Source of the DNA: Heterohyrax brucei
Lineage: Eukaryota > Chordata > Mammalia > Hyracoidea > Procaviidae
NCBI GenBank assembly: GCA_028571685.1
Contig: CM053141.1
Coordinates: 136,800,833 to 136,864,832, forward strand
Direction of reading: 5' to 3'
Length of the DNA: 64,000 nt
Positions within the stretch are counted from its first letter, which is position 1, and every line of letters begins with the position of its first letter. Positions 32,743 to 42,446 of this stretch are shown piece by piece. Under the pieces are notes generated by a model that did not search any database, was not told where the DNA came from, and worked only from the letters and a program-made list of their open reading frames with translations. The translations under genes and the position numbers were made by a program.

Positions 32743-32920
32743 AGGAAACCCTGGTGGCACACTGGCTAAATGCTAACCAACAGGTTGGCAGTTTGAATCC
32801 ACCAGGTGCTCCTTGGAAACCCCATTGGGCAGCTCTGCTCTGTCTGTAGGATTGCTATGAGTCAGAACTTGCTTGAGAGTTGCTATGTATTGGAATCCAC
32901 TGAAAGGCAACAGGTTTGAT
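32743..32920 (+). repeat. AfroSINE with duplicated tail (middle of duplication)
   Basis: AGGAAACCCTGGTGGCACAC head. The tail occurs twice: GCTATGAGTCAGAACTTGC, then GCTATGTATTGGAATCCACT. The doubling suggests an unequal exchange within or between tails. Confidence 0.85.
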
Positions 32921-33204
32921 TTTCCAACTGAGTGAATTTTCAAAGTAATCTTTGTCAGAATTACTCTAAAAACATTCATAATTCTCATCAACTGCTGTAA
33001 ACCATAAATGATTTTTTAGTTTTCAAGAGGAAAATACTTTAAAAATGCTTATAATGTTAATTATAAATCAACTAAGAATCCTCATTTAGAAAAATATTGG
33101 ATGATTGTTCCACTTAGACCGTACAGAGGTAAAATATATTTCCTAGGGAAAGAAACACTGTGGAATTAAAATCCTGAAATTACAAGGTTTGTGACTCTGT
33201 CGGG

Positions 33205-33352
33205 AAGCCCTGGTGGCATACTGGCTAAATTCTAACCAAAGGGTTGGCAGTTCAAATCCATCAGACAGTCCTTGGAAATTTGATGGACAGTTCTATTCCA
33301 TCTAACAGGGTTGCTATGAGTCACAATGGACTTGACAGAAATAGGTTTTTGC
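33205..33352 (+). repeat. AfroSINE (right boundary of duplication)
   Basis: GGAAGCCCTGGTGGCATACT head, GGTTGCTATGAGTCACAATG tail. Its head shares CATACTGGCTAAAT with the middle SINE, as expected if one derives from the other by duplication. Confidence 0.9.
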
Positions 33353-33769
33353 TTGTTTGTTTTTTATTAATCTGTCAAACAGTACTCCAGAGGAAGGCTA
33401 GTAACGCTGAGCTTTGGGTCACCGAGCATGCGCAGAAGACCATGAAGTAAGTGCTGTGATCAGTTCTGTACAGAGGGGTCAGCCAGGTGAGGCAACAGAG
33501 CTTCCTCATGCTTCATTTTGGTGTTCATTGTTTCCTAGACATTTTGAGGAGACATGAGAAGATATCAATATTTTATAGGAAGTTATGGTGAACCAACTTG
33601 AGAAAGGTGAGTGATGTTAGAATCTAGGTATTGGAGACATACTTAGGTTTAAATTTAAGATGACCTTTTATCCTTGTTTGCCAGAACAGATCTGGTTAAA
33701 GCTCCTTTACTCAAAAGTGTCCCAATTTGTGCAATAAGTTATAAGCTTACCATATTTAAATGTCAAACC
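33353..33769. other. Unique sequence, no gene seen
   Basis: No gene or repeat recognised. Confidence 0.45.
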
Positions 33770-33885
33770 CATCATTTACATGAGACCTCTGGTGACTTAC
33801 CTAATTTTTCAAGTCTAAATTCCCTACTTTAAAAATGGGTATAATAATATCTAATTCTTAGGCAGAGAACCTATTTGTGCTTGAT
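33770..33885 (+). repeat. MIR SINE fragment
   Basis: ACTTACCTAATTTTTCAAGT, then AATTCCCTACTTTAAAAATG and GGTATAATAATATCTAATTC parallel the MIR 3' half. Confidence 0.6.
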
Positions 33886-33889
33886 GAGT

Positions 33890-34090
33890 CCAGTGGCCCA
33901 GTGGTTACATGCTCAGCTCCTATCTGAAAGGTCAGCAGTTCAAATCCACAAGCCACTTCATGACAGAAAAGAACTAGGGATCTGTTACTGTAAGGATTAC
34001 AGCCTAGGAAACCCCATGGAATAGTTCAATTTCATCCTATGGGGTCACCATAATTCAGAATCTACTTAATGGTACAAGATAACAAAAACA
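33890..34090 (+). repeat. AfroSINE, long form
   Basis: AGTCCAGTGGCCCAGTGGTT head, middle long-form block (GATCTGTTACTGTAAGGATT), GGGTCACCATAATTCAGAAT tail. Old copy. Confidence 0.85.
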
Positions 34091-34583
34091 TAGCCCATAT
34101 CAAACTGTTACCTTGTCATTGCCTGTAACCTTCTCAGGAGTTAAAGTGTTCAAAGATATGACCCAACATCTCTTTCTCTTTTACATAATTTTTCTTCAAG
34201 TCAACTAAAACACCTATGTGTGGACCAAAATATTTTCTACATTTTACTGTTCTCAGCCTTGGCATCTATTTTCCTAGTTTGAAATACTGTCTCTTTCATT
34301 TTCAAATTTTCTTCACTCTTTAAAGCTCACCTTTTGTAAATATCTACAGCCAGAAGAAATCTTTCCTACTCATAAGCTTTTTTTCATTGCTTTATGATTT
34401 AAAGTATTTTATGTTATTTGTGTCTATTCTTATTCGTTAGCGTACAAGTTGTTATACTGTTTAGCTATATCATAATTTATTTAACTAATATTGAATGATA
34501 TTTAAACTTTCCTATGTTTAAGTTATTCTTATACTTTTATATAATTATGCATCATGACATTTTAAAATAGTATTATAAATAAC
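34091..34583. other. Unique AT-rich sequence
   Basis: No gene or secure repeat assignment. Possibly old LINE sequence. Confidence 0.4.
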
Positions 34584-34622
34584 ATATATATATATACACG
34601 TACACATACACATATACATATT
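34584..34622. repeat. TA/CA-type microsatellite
   Basis: ATATATATATACACGTACAC followed by further CATA/CACA units. Compound simple repeat. Confidence 0.85.
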
Positions 34623-34627
34623 TAATG

Positions 34628-34667
34628 TCACTGTGAGGTGGAATCAGCTTGAGGGCAACAGGATTTT
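34628..34667 (+). repeat. AfroSINE tail-only fragment
   Basis: CACTGTGAGGTGGAATCAGC, TTGAGGGCAACAGGATTTTT. It is 5'-truncated within the tail and directly followed by a fuller AfroSINE. Confidence 0.7.
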
Positions 34668-34822
34668 TATGAAGTCCTGGTTGCACAGTGGTTAAGAGAT
34701 TGGCTGCTAAGCCAAAGATCAGCAGTACAAATCCACCAGCCACTCCCTGAAAACCCCATAAGGCAGGTCTACTCTATTGTACAGGGTTAGCTATGAGTCA
34801 GAATCATCTCAACTGCAACCTT
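34668..34822 (+). repeat. AfroSINE, short form
   Basis: AAGTCCTGGTTGCACAGTGG head, GATCAGCAGTACAAATCCAC centre, TAGCTATGAGTCAGAATCAT tail. Confidence 0.88.
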
Positions 34823-35033
34823 TATATAAATAAAAAAACAAAAAAAGGAATGTGCACACTTATATCTTTTTTTTTCTTCATTGCATTAATTTGAAATTGT
34901 TTCAAAGTTAGAAAGGTTGAGACTGACTCCTATGGTAACTGATTATTTGGCCATTCTTAGATTGTGACTCCTGTTGTTCTTCAAGTTTTTTTTTTTTTTT
35001 TTTTTTTTTGGCTACTGTGTATTAACAGGTCTC

Positions 35034-35188
35034 TGGAAACCCTGGTGACCTAGTAATTAAGCATTACAGCCCCTAACCAGAAAGTCTGCAGTTCAAAAAC
35101 TCTAGACAGTCGTTGGAAACTCTGGGCAATTCTTCTCTGTCTGTAGAGTCACTATGAGAATCGACTAGGTGGCAGTGGATTCCTGCTT
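35034..35188 (+). repeat. AfroSINE, short form
   Basis: GGAAACCCTGGTGACCTAGT head, CAGTTCAAAAACTCTAGACA near the B-box, GAGTCACTATGAGAATCGAC tail. Confidence 0.88.
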
Positions 35189-35420
35189 TAAAAATCCAGT
35201 TGTAAATTTTTTTTCCTTAAATTAAGGTAATTCATTTTCTTTGTCATGTGTTCCTTGTGTTAATAGTCTGTTTCTTATCATGCTTTTGGACTTCTCAAAG
35301 GGGTTCTTAAAAACTATTTGTCAAAATGATCAAATCTATTTTTCCTTAGTTTTATGCCTGCTTAAAAATACCATCTCTACACCCTACTTTAAAAAATAAT
35401 CAAAAACAACAACAAAAAAT

Positions 35421-35558
35421 CATTGCCATCGAGTCGATTCCGACTCATAGCAACCCTATAGAATAGAGTAGAACTGCTCTACTGAGTTTCCAAGGAGCAC
35501 CAGGTGGATTCAAACTGCTGACCTTTTGGTTAGCAGACGTAATACTTAACGGCTATGC
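35421..35558 (-). repeat. AfroSINE, split by a solo LTR
   Basis: ATTGCCATCGAGTCGATTCC tail (well preserved hairpin) through TAATACTTAACGGCTATGC. The last bases of the head (GTGCCACCAGGGTTTCC) are found beyond the LTR at 36163-36179, so the LTR inserted into the SINE head. Confidence 0.88.
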
Positions 35559-36160
35559 TGAAAGAACCAGTAATTGTAAACTATTAATTAAAAATTCTTG
35601 TCTGATCTCTCGGGCTCAGTAGAAAAATTATAATGATTCACCTGGAGAGTGTGAAGTTTATTTCAGATCTTGCCCAGGGGCCTGATACAGATAACATCAC
35701 TTACTTTGCCCGGGGACCTGAGAAAGCTCGAGACCACCTTCCAGATATCATCAGTTCCTCTAATACCCCCCCCATGACTTTGGCCAATCTTGAGATCCAC
35801 CCTTGTGACTCGCAACTCCCCAAACCTCCGGCTTGAGATGAGATGTTAAAATACGCCAGATGACATCACCCACCTTACTAACAACCTCCGTGCCTCCCCG
35901 CAACAGCCGGCTCACCATGTGACCCACGGTACTAACAACCTGACCACACCCCTCACTCTGGCTCACCTGTGACCCACTGTTGAGACTAACTGTGCCTCTG
36001 CCTTCCTATAAAACCTTCCCTCTGAGATGAGGTGTTAGGATGGTTCCTTTAAGGTGCTGACCCACTGTCTTCCCAGATGAGAAGGCATCTGAGTCAAGTA
36101 CAATCCCTCCCCGTCTGTCTTTGTGGTGACGGGCAGCACGAAGCCGAGATGACGTTTCCG
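35559..36160 (+). mobile_element. Solo retroviral LTR (ERV1-type), inserted in AfroSINE
   Basis: About 600 bp starting TGAAAGAACCAGTAATTG and ending near TGACGTTTCC. A TATA box, TATAAAA, lies at 36007-36013. The upstream U3-like part is C-rich with short direct repeats, including ACTAACAACCT twice and GAGATGAGRTGTTARRAT twice. SINE bases ATGC (left) and GTGC (right) form a poor target duplication. No internal viral genes are attached. Class I is an inference from size, the TG start and the TATA layout. Confidence 0.65.
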
Positions 36161-36800
36161 GAGTGCCACCAGGGTTTCCACTACGCCAAGGTTAGAAATA
36201 AACTTGGTCATGTTTTTAATCTAGTACTTTTGTGACTTCATCGTTTACCTTAAATCCTTGATCAATCTGGAGTTTATTTTCATGTAAGTAGTGATTTGGA
36301 GACGGCGCTTTATGTTTTCTAAATGATTATACAGTTATCACAGATTTATTTAAAAAATCATCTTTACCTCCACTGATTTGAAATGCTTTCCTTATGGTAG
36401 TTCTTGTATGTATGGGGGTCTGTTTTTTAACTCATTCTCTTCTATGGATGTTTGTGTGTATTCCTCAACCAGTATTGTTACATGAGCTAGAATTTTGACA
36501 TATATTTTATCTGATAAGATAAACTCTCTCTAATTACTCTTCTTCCTCAAAAGAATTCTAGCTAGTTTTATGTGTTTTCTTTCCATATTAATATAATGAC
36601 ATGGTTTCTTTATTTGGATTTTAGAATTTTTTTTAGGACACATTGGTATCTTTGCAATACTGAGTTTTTATTTCCGAGAACAAAAGAGGTTGCAATTTAC
36701 TGAAGACCTCTTGTAGGTGTTTCAGTATATTTTGAAAGGGATTTTATCTGTGACATCGTACACATTTCTTATTGTTTTTAATATTTCTATTTGAGACTAA

Positions 36801-37029
36801 GATTGTGATATTTTCTTCCATTATATTTTTCAAATGGTTATTATTTGTATGTAGGAATTTATATGTATTAACTATGTAAATATTATCATATCATCATATT
36901 TATATCAGCTTTATAATTCATAGTTTTTCTCACATATGCAATTATGTTATCTACCAAATAATATGTTTCAGATTAGTATGATTGTTAATAATGCCATTTG
37001 AATTCAAATGTTGCAAAGTTTATTAAATG
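36801..37029. other. Unique AT-rich sequence
   Basis: No gene or repeat recognised. Confidence 0.4.
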
Positions 37030-37190
37030 TCCTCATTGTCAGTTTCCTCGTGTGTGTAATATGGAGAACAGTAGGATCTACCATATAAGGGTGATGTTAA
37101 AATTCACTTAGTTGTGTATAAAGGTGTTAGCTGAATGCCTAGGACATAGTAAGTGCTGGAAAACACTGACCATTGCTATACTTTTTCTCA
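37030..37190 (+). repeat. MIR SINE, 3' half
   Basis: CCTCATTGTCAGTTTCCTCG, then GGAGAACAGTAGGATCTACC and AATGCCTAGGACATAGTAAG match the MIR sequence from its core to its 3' end. Confidence 0.75.
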
Positions 37191-37539
37191 AAATTAATTG
37201 CATAAGTCTAAACTTTTATAATTGTCACTAAACGATATTAATAGCAATTTTAACTGTCTTTCTTTGTTAATGTGTAAAAAGACCTAGTGGTCTGAGTTCA
37301 GTTCTGTTATATCATATGAACATACAGTCTAGACTTTCCAGGGCTACAATGTCATGTAATTTTTCGTTAAGAGAATTCATTATTATGAAATTAATGGTTA
37401 TTTTTTGTGAGATAGAAGCAATTTCACAAATCAACATAGGTGTGTCAAGAGCAGGAAATCTCATTCTATGTTTTATTCTTTTTATGGCAATATTTTGACT
37501 ATTTCACAAGTGCTTATTTAGTCTATTCTTCTTACTAGA

Positions 37540-37665
37540 ATAACTAGGCATTATGCTCCATTGCTTCATCTTCATGATCACTTTGGGCAATAGGCAGACT
37601 TTCATGCTGTCTGTTGTCCACAGTAGGCATCCAGTAACTATCCTTTGAATGAAAGCACAAAAAAA
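37540..37665 (+). repeat. Possible L2 LINE 3' fragment
   Basis: GGCAATAGGCAGACTTTCAT, then GTTGTCCACAGTAGGCATCC and AGTAACTATCCTTTGAATGA resemble the L2 3' end. Weak. Confidence 0.4.
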
Positions 37666-38279
37666 TAAACACTATGGTGAAAAAGTTAATGGATCTGAAG
37701 ACTGCATATTTTGCTTTGTTCTGCAGGATTAAAGCATATGCGATAGAAATGTAATAGTTATCCTATTTGCAGAAGACGGAAGACAGTATCATAATTCATC
37801 TGTTCCTAATGCATTTAATAAAGATATTTAATGAGGAGACACTATGTGCTTAACATGGAATACAGTTTGAAATGCTAAATGGTCTTTCATCAGGGAAGAG
37901 TTTGTTTCCTTTAATGCACATGTGTGAAATCTTACTCTAATCAGCAAGTTTTGTTTTTGTTTTTTTTTAACTCATAGTGGAAATCTTTTTTTTTTTAACG
38001 GTGAAACCTGATTTATATGTTTCAGCTAAATGCAGAGATATCACTTATGGATGCTAGTCAATGATTTATTTCATTGTTTTCCTTTTGGGACAGGTCACTT
38101 CAATTTTTTTTTTTTTTTTCCAGGCTGTGTGGTATTAACCTTTTGTGACTGCAAAGGTATTCTTGTATCAGTATCAATACTACTTGGTCATTTCTGTCAC
38201 TTGTTTTATTACATGAGATAAACAAATAAATAGAGTCCTCCATATCAAAACCTTCAAATGTCTAGTTGGACGCTTAGCC
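37666..38279. other. Unique sequence with T tracts
   Basis: T runs at 37961-37968, 37987-37995 and 38103-38121. No gene; the short frame around 38030-38221 runs through the T tract and has no recognisable domain. Confidence 0.45.
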
Positions 38280-38810
38280 TTTTGATAATAATCTACAACA
38301 GATTATGGAGTCTGTGATATTTCAAAGAATTGGCCTTCTTCCGGGTGATGCTGATATCAGGATTTCAGTTAATTGCTGATGCATCTCAAACAACAGAGCA
38401 GGTGCTAGGAGAAAGAACATTCCCTATATTTTCTCTGTTATTTATAGCCAGAGCTCTTCTCCACTAAACCCTTGAGCTGCCTTTTTAGAGCCCACTGTAT
38501 AACAATTTCATTCACTTGCACGTCAACGGGCTTTGGCTTGATAAATTAAAACAGAAAAATGCTGGCTAAAGCACTGCTGCCCTACATGATTCATTTTGCT
38601 GCAAGCTCCTGGCAGCTGCCCAAGAATGACCTGCTATCTTGCTAGTATCCTTATCATTTTCCCATCTGGAAAGGGCTGAACCTTACTGTACACTGGGGAG
38701 TTAAAGGCCTGTGCAGGCTGCATTCAAAGGCCATTAACAATCATAACTCTAAAAATCATCACCCTGTCTCAGGCAAGGTTAACAGTAGTCTATAGAGTAG
38801 ATAGGAAGGT
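38280..38810. other. Conserved-looking unique block (candidate enhancer)
   Basis: A repeat-free stretch of about 500 bp with balanced composition, free of stop-tolerant long frames. It contains motif clusters such as TTAATTGCTGATGCATCTCA, CTAAAGCACTGCTGC, CCATTAACAATCATAACTC (SOX/HOX-like cores) and two GGCAGCTGCC-type E-boxes. It resembles mammalian conserved non-coding elements in texture. Neither conservation nor function can be shown from one sequence. Confidence 0.35.
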
Positions 38811-39586
38811 CAATATTTTACTTTTATTTAAATAAATGAGACAAATTGCACAGATTCTTTAATTGTATACGGCTGAATGCTAAGCTGAGCCATTATATTT
38901 TTAAACAGTTGTTCTTCCTTTGAATTCCCCCAAAGGACAATTTTGAAAAGTTAATTGTAAGCAACTTTTGGTAAAATGAGTTGTCAACATGCTATTAAAC
39001 AATTCATTCATTTGTTCTTCCTTTATACAACCATATTTCTCTAAAGAAGGCTTAGATAATTATTTTACTAATTATTTTAGCAATTAACTACTAGCATACA
39101 GCTGTCATTAAGGAAAAAGAAAACCAAACATACTTATGAAAAATAGGCTAAATAATCATAAAATCAGCATCTTAGCAAATTTTTGAAATTTATGTGTTTT
39201 GTTAACTATGAATATATGGAGATTTAAAGTAAATTAAATTTAAATCCTGACACTGAGCACTTACCACTGAAGGAAGTATTAAAACCTGATAATAAGGTTG
39301 TGAATCTAAATAATTATAACTTTTAGAAAGTGAAAGTTTCCTTATTACAAGGTATCTAAAGTAACAATTTAAAGCTCTCAACAACTAACTTAATAGTGCA
39401 GATTGGTGATTGTTAGTTTTGCTTCCAAGGTGGAGAGAGATTGAGAGATGACTGGAATCCTTGACTAACCACTGATACTAGGTTAATGAACAAAAGCTAA
39501 ATACACCAGGCAAAGCTAGGCAAAATCCTTACTCTTTAATTAAGAAGAAACATTAGAGAAATAAGTTATATAGTTCCCCAAATGCA
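38811..39586. other. Unique AT-rich sequence
   Basis: No gene or repeat recognised. Confidence 0.45.
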
Positions 39587-39748
39587 AACCAAACACACTG
39601 CCATGGAGTCAATTCCAACTTATAGCAACCCTATAGGACAGAGTGGAACTGCTCCATGGAGTTTCCAAGGAGCACGTGGCGGATTTGAACTGCCAACCTT
39701 TTTCAGTTAGCAAATATAGCACTTAACCAGTATGCTACCAGGGTTTCC
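39587..39748 (-). repeat. AfroSINE, short form
   Basis: AACCAAACACACTGCCATGG tail to AACCAGTATGCTACCAGGGT head. Well preserved. Confidence 0.92.
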
Positions 39749-39942
39749 ATATAGCTCCCTATGCTCCATATGCACCATTTGTTTAGAAAATGTCACCACT
39801 TGCAGAGAATGCTGAGTGTCTAGAGAAGCACGGATACTTTGAACCCTGAGTTAATTTCAGGACGCTGGGGGAGGCAGGGAGAAGGCAAGGAAGAAACTGC
39901 AGTATCAGTATCTGCGTTGATGGAGTTACAAACCTAAATTCT

Positions 39943-40095
39943 GTTTGTTGTCGTGTGTCGTGGAGTTGATTCTGACTCTCAGCAAACAGGAAATCTTTAT
40001 GAGGGCACATCACCAGGGCATCTCTTCCATTGAGCTGCTGGTAACCTTTCTTGTAGCAGTTGAGTACTTACCCATTGTGTTCCCAGGGCTCCTAA
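39943..40095 (-). repeat. AfroSINE, diverged
   Basis: TGTTGTCGTGTGTCGTGGAG tail, middle decayed, TACTTACCCATTGTGTTCCC head. Confidence 0.75.
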
Positions 40096-42214
40096 ATTCT
40101 GTTTAGATGCTTTTTTGAGGGAAGTGGGGACTGTAATGGGATTTTGTTTGTGAAAAAAGTAGTAATAAAGCCAAGATCCAATTCTGGGATGGAAACTGAG
40201 AGTTACATAAACCTCTGTAAACCATAAAATGAGATATGACCTTCGTTGTGGTTGAATTTGAGTCAGTGGGGGTAGTTACACATCATGTGAAGGAGGGCTG
40301 TGAATAGCTTATGAGATTGCGTCTGAAACCGGAGAGAAGTTGCGATGGGGCTGTTTCCTCCAGGGTAAGAAGGTTATAGTCAAATATCCTCCTACTTCAT
40401 GGAAACAAGGTTGCATCCTGCAGTGTTCCTTTAGTCATTCGACTGGAAGTTATGAGGCACCTATCCTGTGCGTGGCTTTATCTAACAGTTGTTGAAAAAT
40501 CCCTGGGCCTAGGTATTCCCAAAGATTGTAAGAGCAGAAATTTTTACTTAGTCTTTTGTTCTTGTGTTGTATGTCCTTTCACTATTCTTAACCCATCACT
40601 AACATTTTGTTAAACCACATAGGTTCCCCTTAGATTGTGTCTAGAAACTTTAAGGGAAGGATGTTTTCCAGACTGGAACAAAGTGACTCAAGCCATATAA
40701 AAATTCAGATGATTAGAGAGAAGAACATCATCTTATATGATAGGCAATAAAAGGCAAGAATAATAGATTAAGACTCTCAATTTGTTAAGGTGACCAACAA
40801 CCACTAGAACAAAGTCGTGAGACATTGATTTTCCCCCAAAACTGTCTCTAGAACTGTACCTTATTGCTAATACTGCCCTTAGATACAGGCAAGAATGGTT
40901 CCTTCACTGAGATTTGTGCCTTTGGTTCCTGGGACCAGACAGGACAGTCATCTTTCAGATGGAGTGTTGTGAGCCTGGACAAAAACAACATAAGCCCTGT
41001 TTCTCCCTTCCATTTTGCTCTCCAGTCCTCTAGACCCCCAGCCTACTTTAAACACAGGCTGACTAGAGAAGCTTCAGGGTCCTCAGTTAAAAGGGCATCC
41101 CAAGGGTATACAGCCAATCCCCAATTCCAGGATGACAGTCTGAAAATCAGATGGCTCCTGCTAGCCATGCTTTTATTTCTTGCATGAAATCATGCACAAG
41201 TGGACCTTGAGAATGATGCTGGCATATAGGCATGTTCTCATTCACGGGAGACACATGATGGTTTCCGGGGTCTAGGTTACTCACAGTCTGCCACTGAACA
41301 TTACATTTGAAGTGTATGTGAGGGCCTGTGTGTTGGCTGTGTTCTCATCACACAGCACTGGAGGAGGCTCTGGTTGTCATTTAGCCTGCACCATCCCTTG
41401 CCGGTGGCACTGAAGGAAGGCCCTGGGGAAGCACGCCAGTCTCTCCAGATGCTGGACCAGTGCTGTACAAAGGCTCTTCATATTGACATCCTCTCTTGAT
41501 TCTGACTGGTGTCATGACATCACACTCACCTCTTTTGTCTGAAACTACGCCAACTGAGGAATGAACGTTCCTTGTAAAAATGGGACTGCTCTTTTTGTTT
41601 CACTTATGGGCCTTTTGCCTGTTGTTTCTGTAGTTGATGGTATATAGAAGGCAATGGGGAAATCAATATTGGACAAAATCACATTATAGGAATGCTGATT
41701 ATTGCCTACACAGACGTATTAGAAGATGTGTTGTTCTATGTCTTTACACTGTCAAAGTCTGTATGACAAATCTGATGTGACCCCCCCAATCCACATTTGC
41801 CTGTATACTGTATGTAAACTTGCACTGAGGTCTTCATCAAGGAAGTGCAGCAATAAACTTTCAGAAGGTCGTTGGAAACAAGTATGCACATGCAATGCAG
41901 AGCATGATGGAGAATCATGAGCAGCGATGGGAGCAGCAGCAAAGAAATGGTACTAGGGAACAACAGAGGCAAGAAGTCTATTTTGTTTCAGTGTAAACAA
42001 ATTCCAAAGAGCCATGGCATTGTCTATAATAACAGAGTGTCTACCTTTTTCTCATGCTGTGTGAGATATAAAATTAAACATGAATGAAGCATTTTATAAT
42101 AAAGCACAAAATAAATGGGTTTTAAATCTGAACAGGAAGAAATGGTGCCTGAATACCACAGAGAATCTTCATATACTCTGACGGGACAATTAGCAGTGCC
42201 TGTGTGTTTTCCTA
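40096..42214. other. Unique sequence, no gene supported
   Basis: About 2.1 kb without a recognisable repeat. The frame at 40864-41187 has no domain. A glutamine- and arginine-rich open stretch near 41849-41995 looks odd but is short. No splice-bounded exon could be supported. It may hold diverged repeats. Confidence 0.45.
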
Positions 42215-42446
42215 TGCGGCACAACCTTGCTGGCTGAAAGTGAAGAGGACTGTAAACACAGGTGAAGACCAAAGACCACAGCCTTCAGTGTGGCTGGTAC
42301 CTCAACATCAAGAAAACAAAATCCTTACAACTAGACCAGTAAGCAACATCATGATAAACTGAAAAAAGACTGAAATTGACAAGGGTTTCATTTTACTTGG
42401 ATCCACAGTCAACGCCCATGGAAGCAGCTGTCAAGAAATCAAAAGA

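Larger units (their letters stand above)
32278..33352. repeat. Segmental tandem duplication (about 490-bp unit) bounded by AfroSINEs
   Basis: The unique segment starting CCAACTGAGTGAATTTT at 32434 recurs at 32924. It continues colinearly for about 290 bp at high identity, to AAAATCC(C/T)GAAATTACAAGG. Both copies sit between AfroSINEs (32278-32425, 32743-32920, 33205-33352), so unequal exchange between SINEs is the simple cause. Copy 1 carries a 30-bp insertion that copy 2 lacks. Confidence 0.92.
34850..36800 (-). mobile_element. Ancient L1, antisense, interrupted by SINEs and an LTR
   Basis: Pieces outside the nested elements read as antisense L1 ORF2: GTTCTTAAAAACTATTTGTC, ATCCTTGATCAATCTGGAGT, AGTAGTGATTTGGAGAC, CTTCTATGGATGTTTGTGTG and TTTGGATTTTAGAATTTTTT. 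It is interrupted by a poly-T tract of about 23 (34987-35009), an AfroSINE (35034-35188), a split AfroSINE with an LTR inside it (35421-36181), and local decay. Confidence 0.65.

Noticed and set aside
40864..41187. A 107-codon plus-strand frame
   Set aside because: No domain, no conserved features, and no splice or promoter context. A chance frame in unique DNA.
41849..41995. Coding-like open stretch rich in Gln, Arg and Glu (NHEQRWEQQQRNGTREQQRQ)
   Set aside because: Only about 50 codons, preceded by a stop, with no domain, splice context or start. The composition comes from GAG/CAG-rich DNA. It could be a decayed pseudogene, but there is no evidence for a parent.
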